A stretch of DNA of 64,000 bases from Dysgonomonas mossii (GTDB taxonomy: Bacteria; Bacteroidota; Bacteroidia; Bacteroidales; Dysgonomonadaceae): positions 62,001-126,000 of the forward strand of contig NZ_SPPK01000002.1 in assembly GCF_004569505.1 (NCBI RefSeq). The letters run 5' to 3'. The number at the start of each line of letters is the position of its first letter. Positions within the stretch are counted from its first letter, which is position 1. The notes beneath the pieces are model-generated. The model searched no databases and had not been told where the DNA came from. It saw nothing but the letters and a program-made list of their open reading frames with translations. This document shows, one piece after another, positions 10,001-21,393 of the stretch. The position numbers were made by a program, and so were the translations under genes.

Positions 10001-10111
10001 TTAATATTCTTGAATAATACTTTATAGTGTATTATTATATTGATTTTATACGAAAAATAACTGAGATAATTTTATAAATTTAAAAGGTTAATGCTTCTGC
10101 AACCTGAATAA

Positions 10112-13100
10112 ATGCCAAACAAAATAAAAATGAGAAAGTATTTTATACTAACTGTTCTGATTGCCCTTTCCATTAGTATGTATGCTACGGAAAGAATAAA
10201 ATATCCTTACCCGTTCAACCCTATGCAGGGGTTGGTAAATGATGTGGAAAAGCCATACAGACAAGAATTGTGCCTGAACGGTAAATGGGACTTTATGCCA
10301 ATATACGGAGCGAAAGCGTCAGATTTTAAGAAGCCTGTGACTTTCAAAAAAGAAAACGTTGCTATAAAGATACCGTCACCATGGAATGTAAATCATTTTA
10401 CAGACGGACAGGGGGGAGATTTTACCGCTTATCCAAGTTATCCCAAAGAGTGGGAAAAAGCCGAGATAGGATGGATGCGGAAAGATGTGTCTGTACCCTC
10501 AGATTGGAGTGGTAAACAGGTTATTCTCCATTTTGAAGCTGTGATGGGAAAAACCGAGGTGTATGTAAATGGTCAGAAAGTGGCTGAAAACTTTGAATTA
10601 TTCCTACCCTTCGAGGCGGATATAACATCTTTCATAAAGCCCGGACAAGAAAATGAAATACTTGTCGGTGTAGCCAAAGGCAGCTTGTTTGATAATCATG
10701 GAAAATATGGGCGTAGAACCTACGTAGGAGGGTCTATGTGGGGTATCGAAATGGCAGGGATATGGCAAGACGTATATATGTTTGCCTATAATCAGGTGTA
10801 TGTAGAAGACTTGTTTATTCAGCCCGATGTACAGAATAAAAAATTAAGAATAGAACTCGATATTAAAAATGCATCCTCGCAGAAGCGAACTCTAAACTTG
10901 GATGCTGAGGTAAAAAAATGGTACAATCTGGCTGGACGTACAATTAATGAAAGTCCCGAACAGAAAGGAGAGGTCGCTGCTCAGGCTTCATTGACTTTTC
11001 CTACAGAAAAAAAGATTGTATTACAACCCAATTCAACCACAAAAGTTATAATTGAAAAAATTGTAAACGGAGAACTCGAATATTGGACGCCCGAAACACC
11101 AAATCTTTACGGCTTGGTCGTAAATGTGACCGAAAACAATAAAACAATAGATAAGAAGTATAACCGTTTTGGTTGGCGTCAGTTTACAATTTCAGGAGAT
11201 AGGTTGTTGCTGAATGGCAAACAGATATCTTTGAGAGGCGACTCATGGCACTTTATGGGAGTGCCTCAGATGACGCGCCGCTACCCTTGGGCATGGTTTA
11301 GTATGCTTAAAGATGTGAATGCAAATGCAGTTCGTTTACATGCTCAGCCTTTCCCTCGTTTTTATCTGGATGTTGCCGACGAAATGGGTATCTGCATACT
11401 GGATGAAACGGGTATCTGGTCGAGCGACGGAGGACCGAAGATCGATAGCGACGATTATTGGGAGAGTTGTGTAGAACATATTCGCCGTCTTATAAAAAGA
11501 GATAAGAACTATGCATCGGTATTCGGCTGGAGTGTTTGCAACGAAACAGTTCCTGTAGCGGTACACGTATTTAAAGCACCGGAAGAGCTCATTCAAAAAC
11601 AACTAGATGAAATAAACCGATGGGTAAAGGTGACAGCCGAACTAGACCCTACTCGACCTTGGATATCGGGCGATGGAGAAACCGACCGACCAACCGATCT
11701 GCCTACTGTTATCGGTCATTACGGTGGTATGGGCGGTATGCGAAAATGGGCATCGGAAGGAAAACCGTGGGGGATAGGAGAGCAGAGTATGGCATATTAC
11801 GGAACTCCTAAACAATCGTCAGAGTATAACGGTAATAGATCTTACGAGAGTATGCTCGGTAGGATGGAGGGTGTAGCAATAGAAAGCTATGAACTTATAA
11901 AAACTCAACGTGACCTGAATGCTTCGTATAGCAGTATATTCAATCTGGCATGGTATGGATTGCAACCTCTTGAGCTGGGAATGAAAGATACAACACGTCC
12001 TCCTGTTGCAGATGATGGTATCTTCTTCTACTTCCAAGAAGGCGGATATGGAATGCAGCCGGAGCGCTTAGGCCCATATACTACTACTCTCAATCCGGGA
12101 TATGATATGTCGTTGCCGCTTTATAGAGAATGGCCTTTGCTAGATGCTGTGCGCAAGGCTAATGCAACGCCGATGCTGCCGTATAGCGGAAAGATAGAAG
12201 ATAAAAAAGAAATAGAAAAAGTAGTCCCAGCTGTCTATGCTATTGTATTATATGCTTCGGTGGATTCGAAACTAAAGGAAAATCTTGAAAATTTAGGATT
12301 GAAAATCCTCACTGATTCAAAGATCACAAATAAAACTTTGGTAATAATAGACGGAAATAATCCTCCGACAAACACCAAAGAACAACAGTTAAAAATACAG
12401 AAGGCGATTGAAGCCGGAGCAAAAATTCTCCTAATGGGCGTAAATCCACAATCAAGAGATTTCATCAATGCTATCCTTCCTTATTCTGTATCGTTGGAAG
12501 ACAGAAAAGCCACTTCATTTCTGAAAGAGGGAACACCTGTTTTGTTGCAAGGATTAAATCATGCTGATTTTTATTTCTCAGAGCTTATGCCACGAGGCAA
12601 AACGGCAATGCATTATGGTATGTCAGGAGATTTTGTAATGAAATCGGATGTATTATTGAGAGCATGCAATACCGATTGGCAACGTTGGAATTATCAGGCT
12701 GAGACATCGAAGACCGGAAATGTCTTCCGTAGCGAGCGAGAATCTAAAGGAGCAGATGTGGTAATAGCCTCTCTCAAACAAGGGAACGCTGAAATAATTC
12801 TTTCTACACTCGACCTCTCAGAAATAGCCTTGGAGACCCAGTCTTTGCTTACCAAAATGCTGTTGAATCTGGGAGCTGCTATTTCCAATGATAATATAAA
12901 AAGCATGCAGGCATTAGATACTAAGGCGCAGTTACAAAAGTCACTAGTTGTATCCTTAAGTAAAGATGCTCATTCGGTAGAAGATTTATTGTCAACCGAT
13001 TTTCTGAAGGGTGAGGCGGATATTATTCCTCAACTGAATACAATATCTGACAATCAATCGTGGGCAGTAGCAATTGCCGAGAATGGATTGTTTTCATTGG

Positions 13101-13447
13101 CAAAGCCCGAAAGAGACAGAACGGCTGTGGCTTATATGAGTTTTTGGATATATAGCCCACGCTCATTGAGTAATCTGCTGGCTGAGCCTGATATGCCGAG
13201 TTTGGATATGTTTTTAGACTTTGAAGGTGGATTTGCGGTTTACTTGAACAAGAATAAAGTATTTTCAAAAGAAAGTGTTGGGCAGGCAGAGACTAAGGTT
13301 CCTAATATAATGCTGGATAAAGGATGGAATCATATGGTTATAAAATTGGTGAATCCGAGGAATAATTCCCAGATAAAAACGAACATCCGTTTCAACTCGG
13401 CAGATAAAAACTTTATGAAGCAGATATTATCGTCTGTAGTAAGATAA
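10112..13447 (+). CDS. GH2 family glycoside hydrolase (beta-galactosidase/glucuronidase-like)
   Basis: The encoded protein is 1111 residues long and exported. Met7 (base 10130) may be the real start, since the signal peptide begins MRKYFILTVLIALSIS. An N-terminal jelly-roll sugar-binding domain (about 50-220; CLNGKWDFMP, GWMRKDVSVP, TEVYVNGQKV) and an Ig-like domain lead to the TIM barrel (about 360-640). The acid/base is probably Glu478 in GWSVCNET and the nucleophile Glu557 in WGIGEQSMAYYG. The C-terminal 400 residues include a Rossmann-like segment (AIVLYASVD through AGAKILLMGVNP) resembling the glutamine-amidotransferase-like domains of some GH2/GH42 enzymes, then a beta-rich end. GH2 members cleave beta-linked Gal, GlcA, Man or alpha-Ara; I cannot choose. 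It lies 111 bp after the first GH71/99-like gene and 24 bp before the second. Confidence 0.85.
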   Translation: MPNKIKMRKYFILTVLIALSISMYATERIKYPYPFNPMQGLVNDVEKPYRQELCLNGKWDFMPIYGAKASDFKKPVTFKKENVAIKIPSPWNVNHFTDGQGGDFTAYPSYPKEWEKAEIGWMRKDVSVPSDWSGKQVILHFEAVMGKTEVYVNGQKVAENFELFLPFEADITSFIKPGQENEILVGVAKGSLFDNHGKYGRRTYVGGSMWGIEMAGIWQDVYMFAYNQVYVEDLFIQPDVQNKKLRIELDIKNASSQKRTLNLDAEVKKWYNLAGRTINESPEQKGEVAAQASLTFPTEKKIVLQPNSTTKVIIEKIVNGELEYWTPETPNLYGLVVNVTENNKTIDKKYNRFGWRQFTISGDRLLLNGKQISLRGDSWHFMGVPQMTRRYPWAWFSMLKDVNANAVRLHAQPFPRFYLDVADEMGICILDETGIWSSDGGPKIDSDDYWESCVEHIRRLIKRDKNYASVFGWSVCNETVPVAVHVFKAPEELIQKQLDEINRWVKVTAELDPTRPWISGDGETDRPTDLPTVIGHYGGMGGMRKWASEGKPWGIGEQSMAYYGTPKQSSEYNGNRSYESMLGRMEGVAIESYELIKTQRDLNASYSSIFNLAWYGLQPLELGMKDTTRPPVADDGIFFYFQEGGYGMQPERLGPYTTTLNPGYDMSLPLYREWPLLDAVRKANATPMLPYSGKIEDKKEIEKVVPAVYAIVLYASVDSKLKENLENLGLKILTDSKITNKTLVIIDGNNPPTNTKEQQLKIQKAIEAGAKILLMGVNPQSRDFINAILPYSVSLEDRKATSFLKEGTPVLLQGLNHADFYFSELMPRGKTAMHYGMSGDFVMKSDVLLRACNTDWQRWNYQAETSKTGNVFRSERESKGADVVIASLKQGNAEIILSTLDLSEIALETQSLLTKMLLNLGAAISNDNIKSMQALDTKAQLQKSLVVSLSKDAHSVEDLLSTDFLKGEADIIPQLNTISDNQSWAVAIAENGLFSLAKPERDRTAVAYMSFWIYSPRSLSNLLAEPDMPSLDMFLDFEGGFAVYLNKNKVFSKESVGQAETKVPNIMLDKGWNHMVIKLVNPRNNSQIKTNIRFNSADKNFMKQILSSVVR

Positions 13448-13471
13448 CGTGAAATAAAGAAAGAATAAGAC

Positions 13472-14737
13472 ATGAAAATAAAATCGATATTACTATCCTT
13501 TTTCATATTGACTTGTATAGTCTCTTGTGGACAGAAACAAAATAGCACTTCGAAAGAGAATGATAAGAATTATAAGTACGATTCGTATAATGGTTTGGTA
13601 ATGGCTGGTTATCAGGGGTGGTTCAATACCCCGGATGATGGTGCTAACAGGGGTTGGTATCATTACAAAGGGAGAAAAGGATTCTGTCCCGGATCGAGCT
13701 CAGTAGACTATTGGCCTGATGTATCGGAATATGAGAAGACATATAAGACAGAGTTTGTTTTTCCCGATGGAAGCCCTGCATATACCTTTAGTTCGTATGA
13801 CGAGTCTACTGTTGATACCCATTTTCGATGGATGAAAGAATATGGACTCGATGGTGTATTTATGCAACGGTTTGTGAATGAAATAAAGAATCCGAGCGGC
13901 AAGAATCATTTCAACAAAGTGCTGATCTCGGCAATGAAGGCAGCGCAGAAATATCAACGGGCTATATGTGTGATGTACGACCTGAGTGGCATGCGCTCAG
14001 GTGATGAAAAAGTTTTGCTGGACGATTTTGACGAGTTGGTAAAAGCTTATGACATCAAAGACCAAAAGAAAAATCCGTCTTATCTCCATCACAATGGAAA
14101 ACCATTGGTGGTGATATGGGGTGTAGGATTTAATGATAATAGAGCATACGGATTATCTGATATAGAAATCATGGTGGATAAACTTAAAGAAAGCGGATTT
14201 AGTATAATGCTTGGAGTCCCTACATACTGGCGTACTCTTACCTCAGATACGATGGAAGATCCGAAGCTCCATGAGTTGATAAGAAAAAGTGATATAATTA
14301 TGCCTTGGTTTGTAGGTCGTTACAATGAGGCTTCATATTCTCCTTTTGCCAAGCTTATATCTGAAGACATAGCCTGGTGTAAAGAAAATAAAGTAGATTA
14401 TGTTCCTTTGGCCTTCCCCGGCTTTTCGTGGAAAAATCTGAAAGGTGATAATACCTCGCAGATACCTTGTAATAGAGGTTCATTCTTGTGGAAACAAATG
14501 AGTGAGTCGATAAAAGCAGGTGCAAAGTCTCTTTATATAGCAATGTTTGATGAAATTGATGAGGGAACAGCCATCTTCAAATGTGCAACACAAGTTCCTG
14601 TGGGTATATCGGGAAGCACTTTTGTTCCTATCGAAGAAGGATTGCAGAGTGATCATTATTTATGGTTGGTAGGGGAAGCAGGTAAAATGCTTCGCAAAGA
14701 AAGAGATTTGACAACCTCTCTGCCTCAAAGAAAATAA
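13472..14737 (+). CDS. GH71/GH99-like glycoside hydrolase, lipoprotein
   Basis: This is a 421-residue paralog of the enzyme at 8723. Here the signal ends in a lipobox (FILTCIVSCGQ), so the protein is a lipoprotein, probably on the outer membrane, whereas its paralog has a cleavable signal peptide. Shared blocks are YNGLVMAGYQGWF, WPDVSEYEKTYKT, YGLDGVFMQRF, GVPTYWRTL, FPGFSWKNL and AMFDEIDEGTAIFK. Glu361 and Glu364 match the GH99 E-x-x-E-G-T catalytic pair. An insertion of about 20 residues after PDDGAN (NRGWYHYKGRKGFCPG) is absent from the paralog and may alter the active-site rim. The pair may split extracellular and periplasmic steps on the same alpha-linked glycan; that is inference. Confidence 0.8.
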   Translation: MKIKSILLSFFILTCIVSCGQKQNSTSKENDKNYKYDSYNGLVMAGYQGWFNTPDDGANRGWYHYKGRKGFCPGSSSVDYWPDVSEYEKTYKTEFVFPDGSPAYTFSSYDESTVDTHFRWMKEYGLDGVFMQRFVNEIKNPSGKNHFNKVLISAMKAAQKYQRAICVMYDLSGMRSGDEKVLLDDFDELVKAYDIKDQKKNPSYLHHNGKPLVVIWGVGFNDNRAYGLSDIEIMVDKLKESGFSIMLGVPTYWRTLTSDTMEDPKLHELIRKSDIIMPWFVGRYNEASYSPFAKLISEDIAWCKENKVDYVPLAFPGFSWKNLKGDNTSQIPCNRGSFLWKQMSESIKAGAKSLYIAMFDEIDEGTAIFKCATQVPVGISGSTFVPIEEGLQSDHYLWLVGEAGKMLRKERDLTTSLPQRK

Positions 14738-14798
14738 ATATCTTTTGGTAGATCATTAGAGAATGAGTTCCTCCTAAGTTTTACCCATTTGATTTCAG

Positions 14799-14830
14799 AT
14801 AGCGGCTTATAGAATGCTTATAGCCGCTAT
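14799..14830 (+). terminator. weak terminator-like hairpin
   Basis: ATAGCGGCT pairs with AGCCGCTAT (9 bp, extendable by 3 bp past one bulged T). The downstream sequence is only moderately T-rich (attgttgt), so it may be a partial terminator or processing site between the GH71/99-like gene and the next GH2 gene. Confidence 0.4.
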
Positions 14831-14955
14831 TGTTGTATAACAACCGAATACAAAAGCATAGAAACATTTTGCAAGGATGGTTGAAAATGACTATATTTAA
14901 CATCTTTAAGTCAAATGCCAGTGTAAATTATTTAATTGTTAATTTTATATCATAA

Positions 14956-18060
<3,105 letters not shown>

Positions 18061-18084
18061 CTTATAAAAAATATAATATTCATG

Positions 18085-18124
18085 AAATGCTTGTGTTTTT
18101 ATTTAACACAAGCATTTTTTTTAT
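18085..18124 (+). terminator. intrinsic terminator after the LacZ-like gene
   Basis: A 12-bp inverted repeat (AATGCTTGTGTT / AACACAAGCATT) has a 7-nt loop and is followed directly by a run of about eight T. It closes the GH71/99-GH2 cluster and separates it from the next PUL. Confidence 0.85.
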
Positions 18125-18238
18125 TTAAAAGGAGTACAATCTCTACTGTCTACCGAATAAAAGGCTTTTAACCACAGTATACTCTCTATCCAAAAAGTTT
18201 AAGTCATATATCATCTTATTTATTTAAAATTATGTTGT

Positions 18239-18246
18239 TATTTTTG
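18239..18246 (+). promoter_or_regulatory. putative -7 box for the PUL regulator
   Basis: TATTTTTG fits the TAnnTTTG consensus, 53 bp before the start codon of the regulator gene. No good -33 box is seen upstream. Confidence 0.35.
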
Positions 18247-18298
18247 TACAAGTTCGTAGAAGTAGTAATATAGACAAATATGTAACACAAGATATCAC

Positions 18299-21130
18299 AT
18301 GAAAAAGAGTTATGCTAGTTATTTATTATGTATCCTATTGCTTTGTTTATATTCCTCTTTTGCAAAAGCAAATAATCCATATATTGTAAACTTTGATAGA
18401 AACACATACGGTGCAGCAAACAAAAACTGGTCTATAGATCAGGATGAAAGAGGGTGTACTTATTTTGGAAATGATATCGGGTTGCTGCAATTTAATGGCG
18501 TAGAGTGGAAGCTTTTTCAGATGGCCAACAGGTCTGTGGTAAGGAGTGTGGCAGTACTCGATCATCAAACGATATTTACCGGTGGTTATGAAGAATTTGG
18601 CCTTTGGAAAAGAGATATTTCCGGGCAATTGAAATATACATCATTAAAATCTTTGGTTGATCAGAAATCGATGCAGGAAAATGATTTCTGGAAGATATGG
18701 TTTAATGATAATAAGGTGTACTTTCAATCTTTTAATTCCATTTTCATATACGATTATAAAACTGTTAAGCAAATAAAGATAAATAAGAATATTCTTTTTT
18801 TGCTGAAAGTCCGTGGACAATTTTGGGTACAAGAAATGCAAGGCGAATTGTTCCGATTGATAGACGATAAGCTTACAAAAATAAATGATGGAGCGTTTTT
18901 CACAGGGAAAGATGTCAGAACGATTTTACCTTACAAAAAAGATCAATATTTGATCTGTACTGCAACTAACGGTCTTTATATCTATGATGGGGTGAAAAGC
19001 TCCCCTTGGAATACTCCCATTTCATCAGCTTTGAAGCTAAATGAACTTAATTGTGGATTACTCACTTCACGAGGAACATATTTTTTTGGTTCTATCCTTA
19101 ACGGTATATATGAGGTTGACGAAAACGGCAATATATTAAATCATTTTTCTACAGCCACAGAGCTTAACAACAATACGGTATTATCGTTGCGCGAAGACAA
19201 AAACGGAAATTTTTGGGCCGGATTAGATAGGGGGATAGCATATATACAGTATCTAGACAATATGAGTTATTATACTGATCCGAATGGAAATATAGGGGCT
19301 GTATATGATGCTTTTTATTGGAAAAATAAACTCTATATAGGAACTAATCAGGGGCTGTTTTATATGCCTGAGGGTAAACTGCAATCAGTAAACTCTCTAG
19401 AAAACCTTAGATTGGTAAACGGAACGCAAGGACAAGTATGGAGTTTGCGTGTTATAGACAATAAGCTGATATGTTGCCACAATCGTGGTGCGATGATTAT
19501 CGAGGATGATAAGTCATATCCTTATTTACCTTTTATAATGTCTGGCATCTATGATATAAAAGAATATACGGTAAATAAAGCTGAAATATTAGCTGTATCA
19601 ACTTACAATCACTTGAAGATAGTTCATAAAGGAACAAATAAGGTCTATGATATAGACGAGAGCCGAGGACCTGTCTTCAAGAGTGAACTCGATCATCTGG
19701 GAAATATATGGGTTCAGCATCCATACAAAGGGACTTACAGATACCTATTCAATGACGATGTGATGGGCGTAAAGAGTTGGAGTTATTATGGAGATAATAC
19801 GCAAGAAAATTTGCCTCATAAACTATCGATGTTTAAAGTGGGAGGGCGTATAATCTTGTTCGGCGATAATAATTTTCTGACGTATGACGAAATAGATAAT
19901 ACGATCAAGCCAAACGAGAAGCTGAATAACTGCTTTAAGTCTATTAATAAAATAAAGAAGATTATTCATATCAAGGATAATTCTTTCTGGGCTATAACGG
20001 ATAAAAGCCTTTTCAAATTCAGTTATGATGGGAGTGAAGCCAAAATTGAAGAAAGATATAATATCGGGGTTCATAAACTATCGTTAGTAGAAGGATACGA
20101 GAATATTTCTATCTTGAATGATTCAATAAACTTCATTTGTTTAGATAATGGCTTCCTACTCTATAATGACAAAATTCCTGCAAAGAAATATAAGTCGGTT
20201 CAGGACAGGCCATATCTGGAAACCTTAGAGATAAAATCAACGAAAGGGAAGTTCGATTTTAGAGATCCGGCAACATTGTCTGAGGTTCCTTACGAATATA
20301 ATTCGGTTACTTTTAGTTTTATATCCGATCAGGTATTAAGCCGAAATCTTTTATTCCAGTACAAGCTGGTAGGAATAGATAATGAATGGTCGAAACCTCA
20401 GAAGATAGATAAAGTAACCTATGACCGTTTATCTGCCGGAAAATATACGTTCATGCTTCGTACTACAGACAATATTGGCTACACATCCGAGATTACTACG
20501 TCTCAGTTTGTTGTATTGTCTCCTTGGTATTTATCTTTGTGGGCTTACCTGATCTATATATTACTTATTATGTTTGTTGCATATATCGTATGGGTTATCA
20601 TCCTAAAGAGATATAAGAATAAACACCTGCAAAAAATAAGACAGAGAGAAGCCGAAAGACTACAAACCATAAATCAGGAATTACAAAGTGAAATAGAGAA
20701 AAAAGATGCGGAAATCTTCGACCAGACTTCATTTACTATCCAAAAGAATGAGATTATACTGTCTATAAAAGAAGTGATTGATGAGTTCTGTCTTTCAAGT
20801 GATAATAAAACTTTGAAGCTTTTATATCAGAAGGTATTGCCTATCTTAAACAATAATTTGGAGGATGATAACGATTGGAAAATCTTATTGATAAAATTTG
20901 AACAGAAACACACTAATTTCTTCAAGAAATTGAAGATTCTATATCCCGAACTCACCCCCAACGACCTTAAACTTTGCGCATGTTTGAAGCTAAATCTCGA
21001 GACAAAAGACATTGCCTCTCTTATGAATTTATCGACGAGATCGGTCGAAAACAATCGTTATAGACTGAGAAAGAAACTTAACCTCAGGTCTACACAGAAT
21101 CTAAATGATTTTATTTTAAATCTCGATTAA
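18299..21130 (+). CDS. membrane-spanning Y_Y_Y / LuxR-HTH transcriptional regulator
   Basis: This 943-residue protein has a signal peptide (to about residue 25). A periplasmic propeller-like sensor (about 30-620) has repeats such as RSVAVLDHQTIFTGGYEEFG and LSLREDKNGNFWAGLDRGIAY. A Y_Y_Y domain (about 660-735; LLFQYKLVGIDNEWS, LSAGKYTFMLRTTDN) leads to one TM helix (about 748-769) and a charged coiled coil (about 775-810). The C-terminus is a LuxR/GerE-type HTH (about 885-943; LTPNDLKLCACLKLNLETKD then LSTRSVENNRYRLRKKL). There is no kinase or receiver domain, unlike hybrid two-component PUL regulators, so it probably couples ligand sensing to DNA binding in one chain, as proposed for SusR-like proteins. 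It sits 263 bp upstream of SusC on the same strand and likely activates that PUL. Confidence 0.8.
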   Translation: MKKSYASYLLCILLLCLYSSFAKANNPYIVNFDRNTYGAANKNWSIDQDERGCTYFGNDIGLLQFNGVEWKLFQMANRSVVRSVAVLDHQTIFTGGYEEFGLWKRDISGQLKYTSLKSLVDQKSMQENDFWKIWFNDNKVYFQSFNSIFIYDYKTVKQIKINKNILFLLKVRGQFWVQEMQGELFRLIDDKLTKINDGAFFTGKDVRTILPYKKDQYLICTATNGLYIYDGVKSSPWNTPISSALKLNELNCGLLTSRGTYFFGSILNGIYEVDENGNILNHFSTATELNNNTVLSLREDKNGNFWAGLDRGIAYIQYLDNMSYYTDPNGNIGAVYDAFYWKNKLYIGTNQGLFYMPEGKLQSVNSLENLRLVNGTQGQVWSLRVIDNKLICCHNRGAMIIEDDKSYPYLPFIMSGIYDIKEYTVNKAEILAVSTYNHLKIVHKGTNKVYDIDESRGPVFKSELDHLGNIWVQHPYKGTYRYLFNDDVMGVKSWSYYGDNTQENLPHKLSMFKVGGRIILFGDNNFLTYDEIDNTIKPNEKLNNCFKSINKIKKIIHIKDNSFWAITDKSLFKFSYDGSEAKIEERYNIGVHKLSLVEGYENISILNDSINFICLDNGFLLYNDKIPAKKYKSVQDRPYLETLEIKSTKGKFDFRDPATLSEVPYEYNSVTFSFISDQVLSRNLLFQYKLVGIDNEWSKPQKIDKVTYDRLSAGKYTFMLRTTDNIGYTSEITTSQFVVLSPWYLSLWAYLIYILLIMFVAYIVWVIILKRYKNKHLQKIRQREAERLQTINQELQSEIEKKDAEIFDQTSFTIQKNEIILSIKEVIDEFCLSSDNKTLKLLYQKVLPILNNNLEDDNDWKILLIKFEQKHTNFFKKLKILYPELTPNDLKLCACLKLNLETKDIASLMNLSTRSVENNRYRLRKKLNLRSTQNLNDFILNLD

Positions 21131-21263
21131 TTTAAAATAATATTCTGTAATACATTTGTTTATGTGTGTTAGAGTGGAAAGTGTGCATTGTTAATGTACG
21201 TTAAATAGAGTGCGTGCGTATTTGATGTGAACCCTCCTTTTACATGATCTTGTCTGTGTGCTT

Positions 21264-21271
21264 TAATTTTG
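21264..21271 (+). promoter_or_regulatory. putative -7 box of the SusC operon
   Basis: TAATTTTG matches TAnnTTTG. Transcription would start near 21278, giving a leader of about 115 nt before the SusC start. That leader carries two small hairpins (AGAGT/ACTCT, 21295-21310; ATAGCC-GGTT-GGCTAT, 21311-21326). Confidence 0.4.
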
Positions 21272-21288
21272 GCATAAATCTAAATATC

Positions 21289-21369
21289 ATGGAAAGAGTC
21301 ACCTCACTCTATAGCCGGTTGGCTATTGTAAACATTACTCCTGCCTTATTATTTAGATTAATTGGTTAA
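21289..21369 (+). CDS. candidate 26-codon leader ORF upstream of SusC
   Basis: An ATG at 21289 opens 26 codons (MERVTSLYSRLA..., ending LFRLIG) and stops at 21367-21369, 24 bp before the SusC start. It begins about 11 nt after the predicted transcription start and spans both small hairpins of the leader. No Shine-Dalgarno is visible, which is normal here. It may be a regulatory leader peptide or simply chance; there is no homology evidence. Confidence 0.3.
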   Translation: MERVTSLYSRLAIVNITPALLFRLIG

Positions 21370-21393
21370 CAGTTAATTAAAGTAATTTGAACT

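Noticed and set aside
10013..10036. AATAATAC/GTATTATT inverted repeat after the first GH71/99-like gene
   Set aside because: Only A-T rich pairs and no T-run; too weak to call a terminator.
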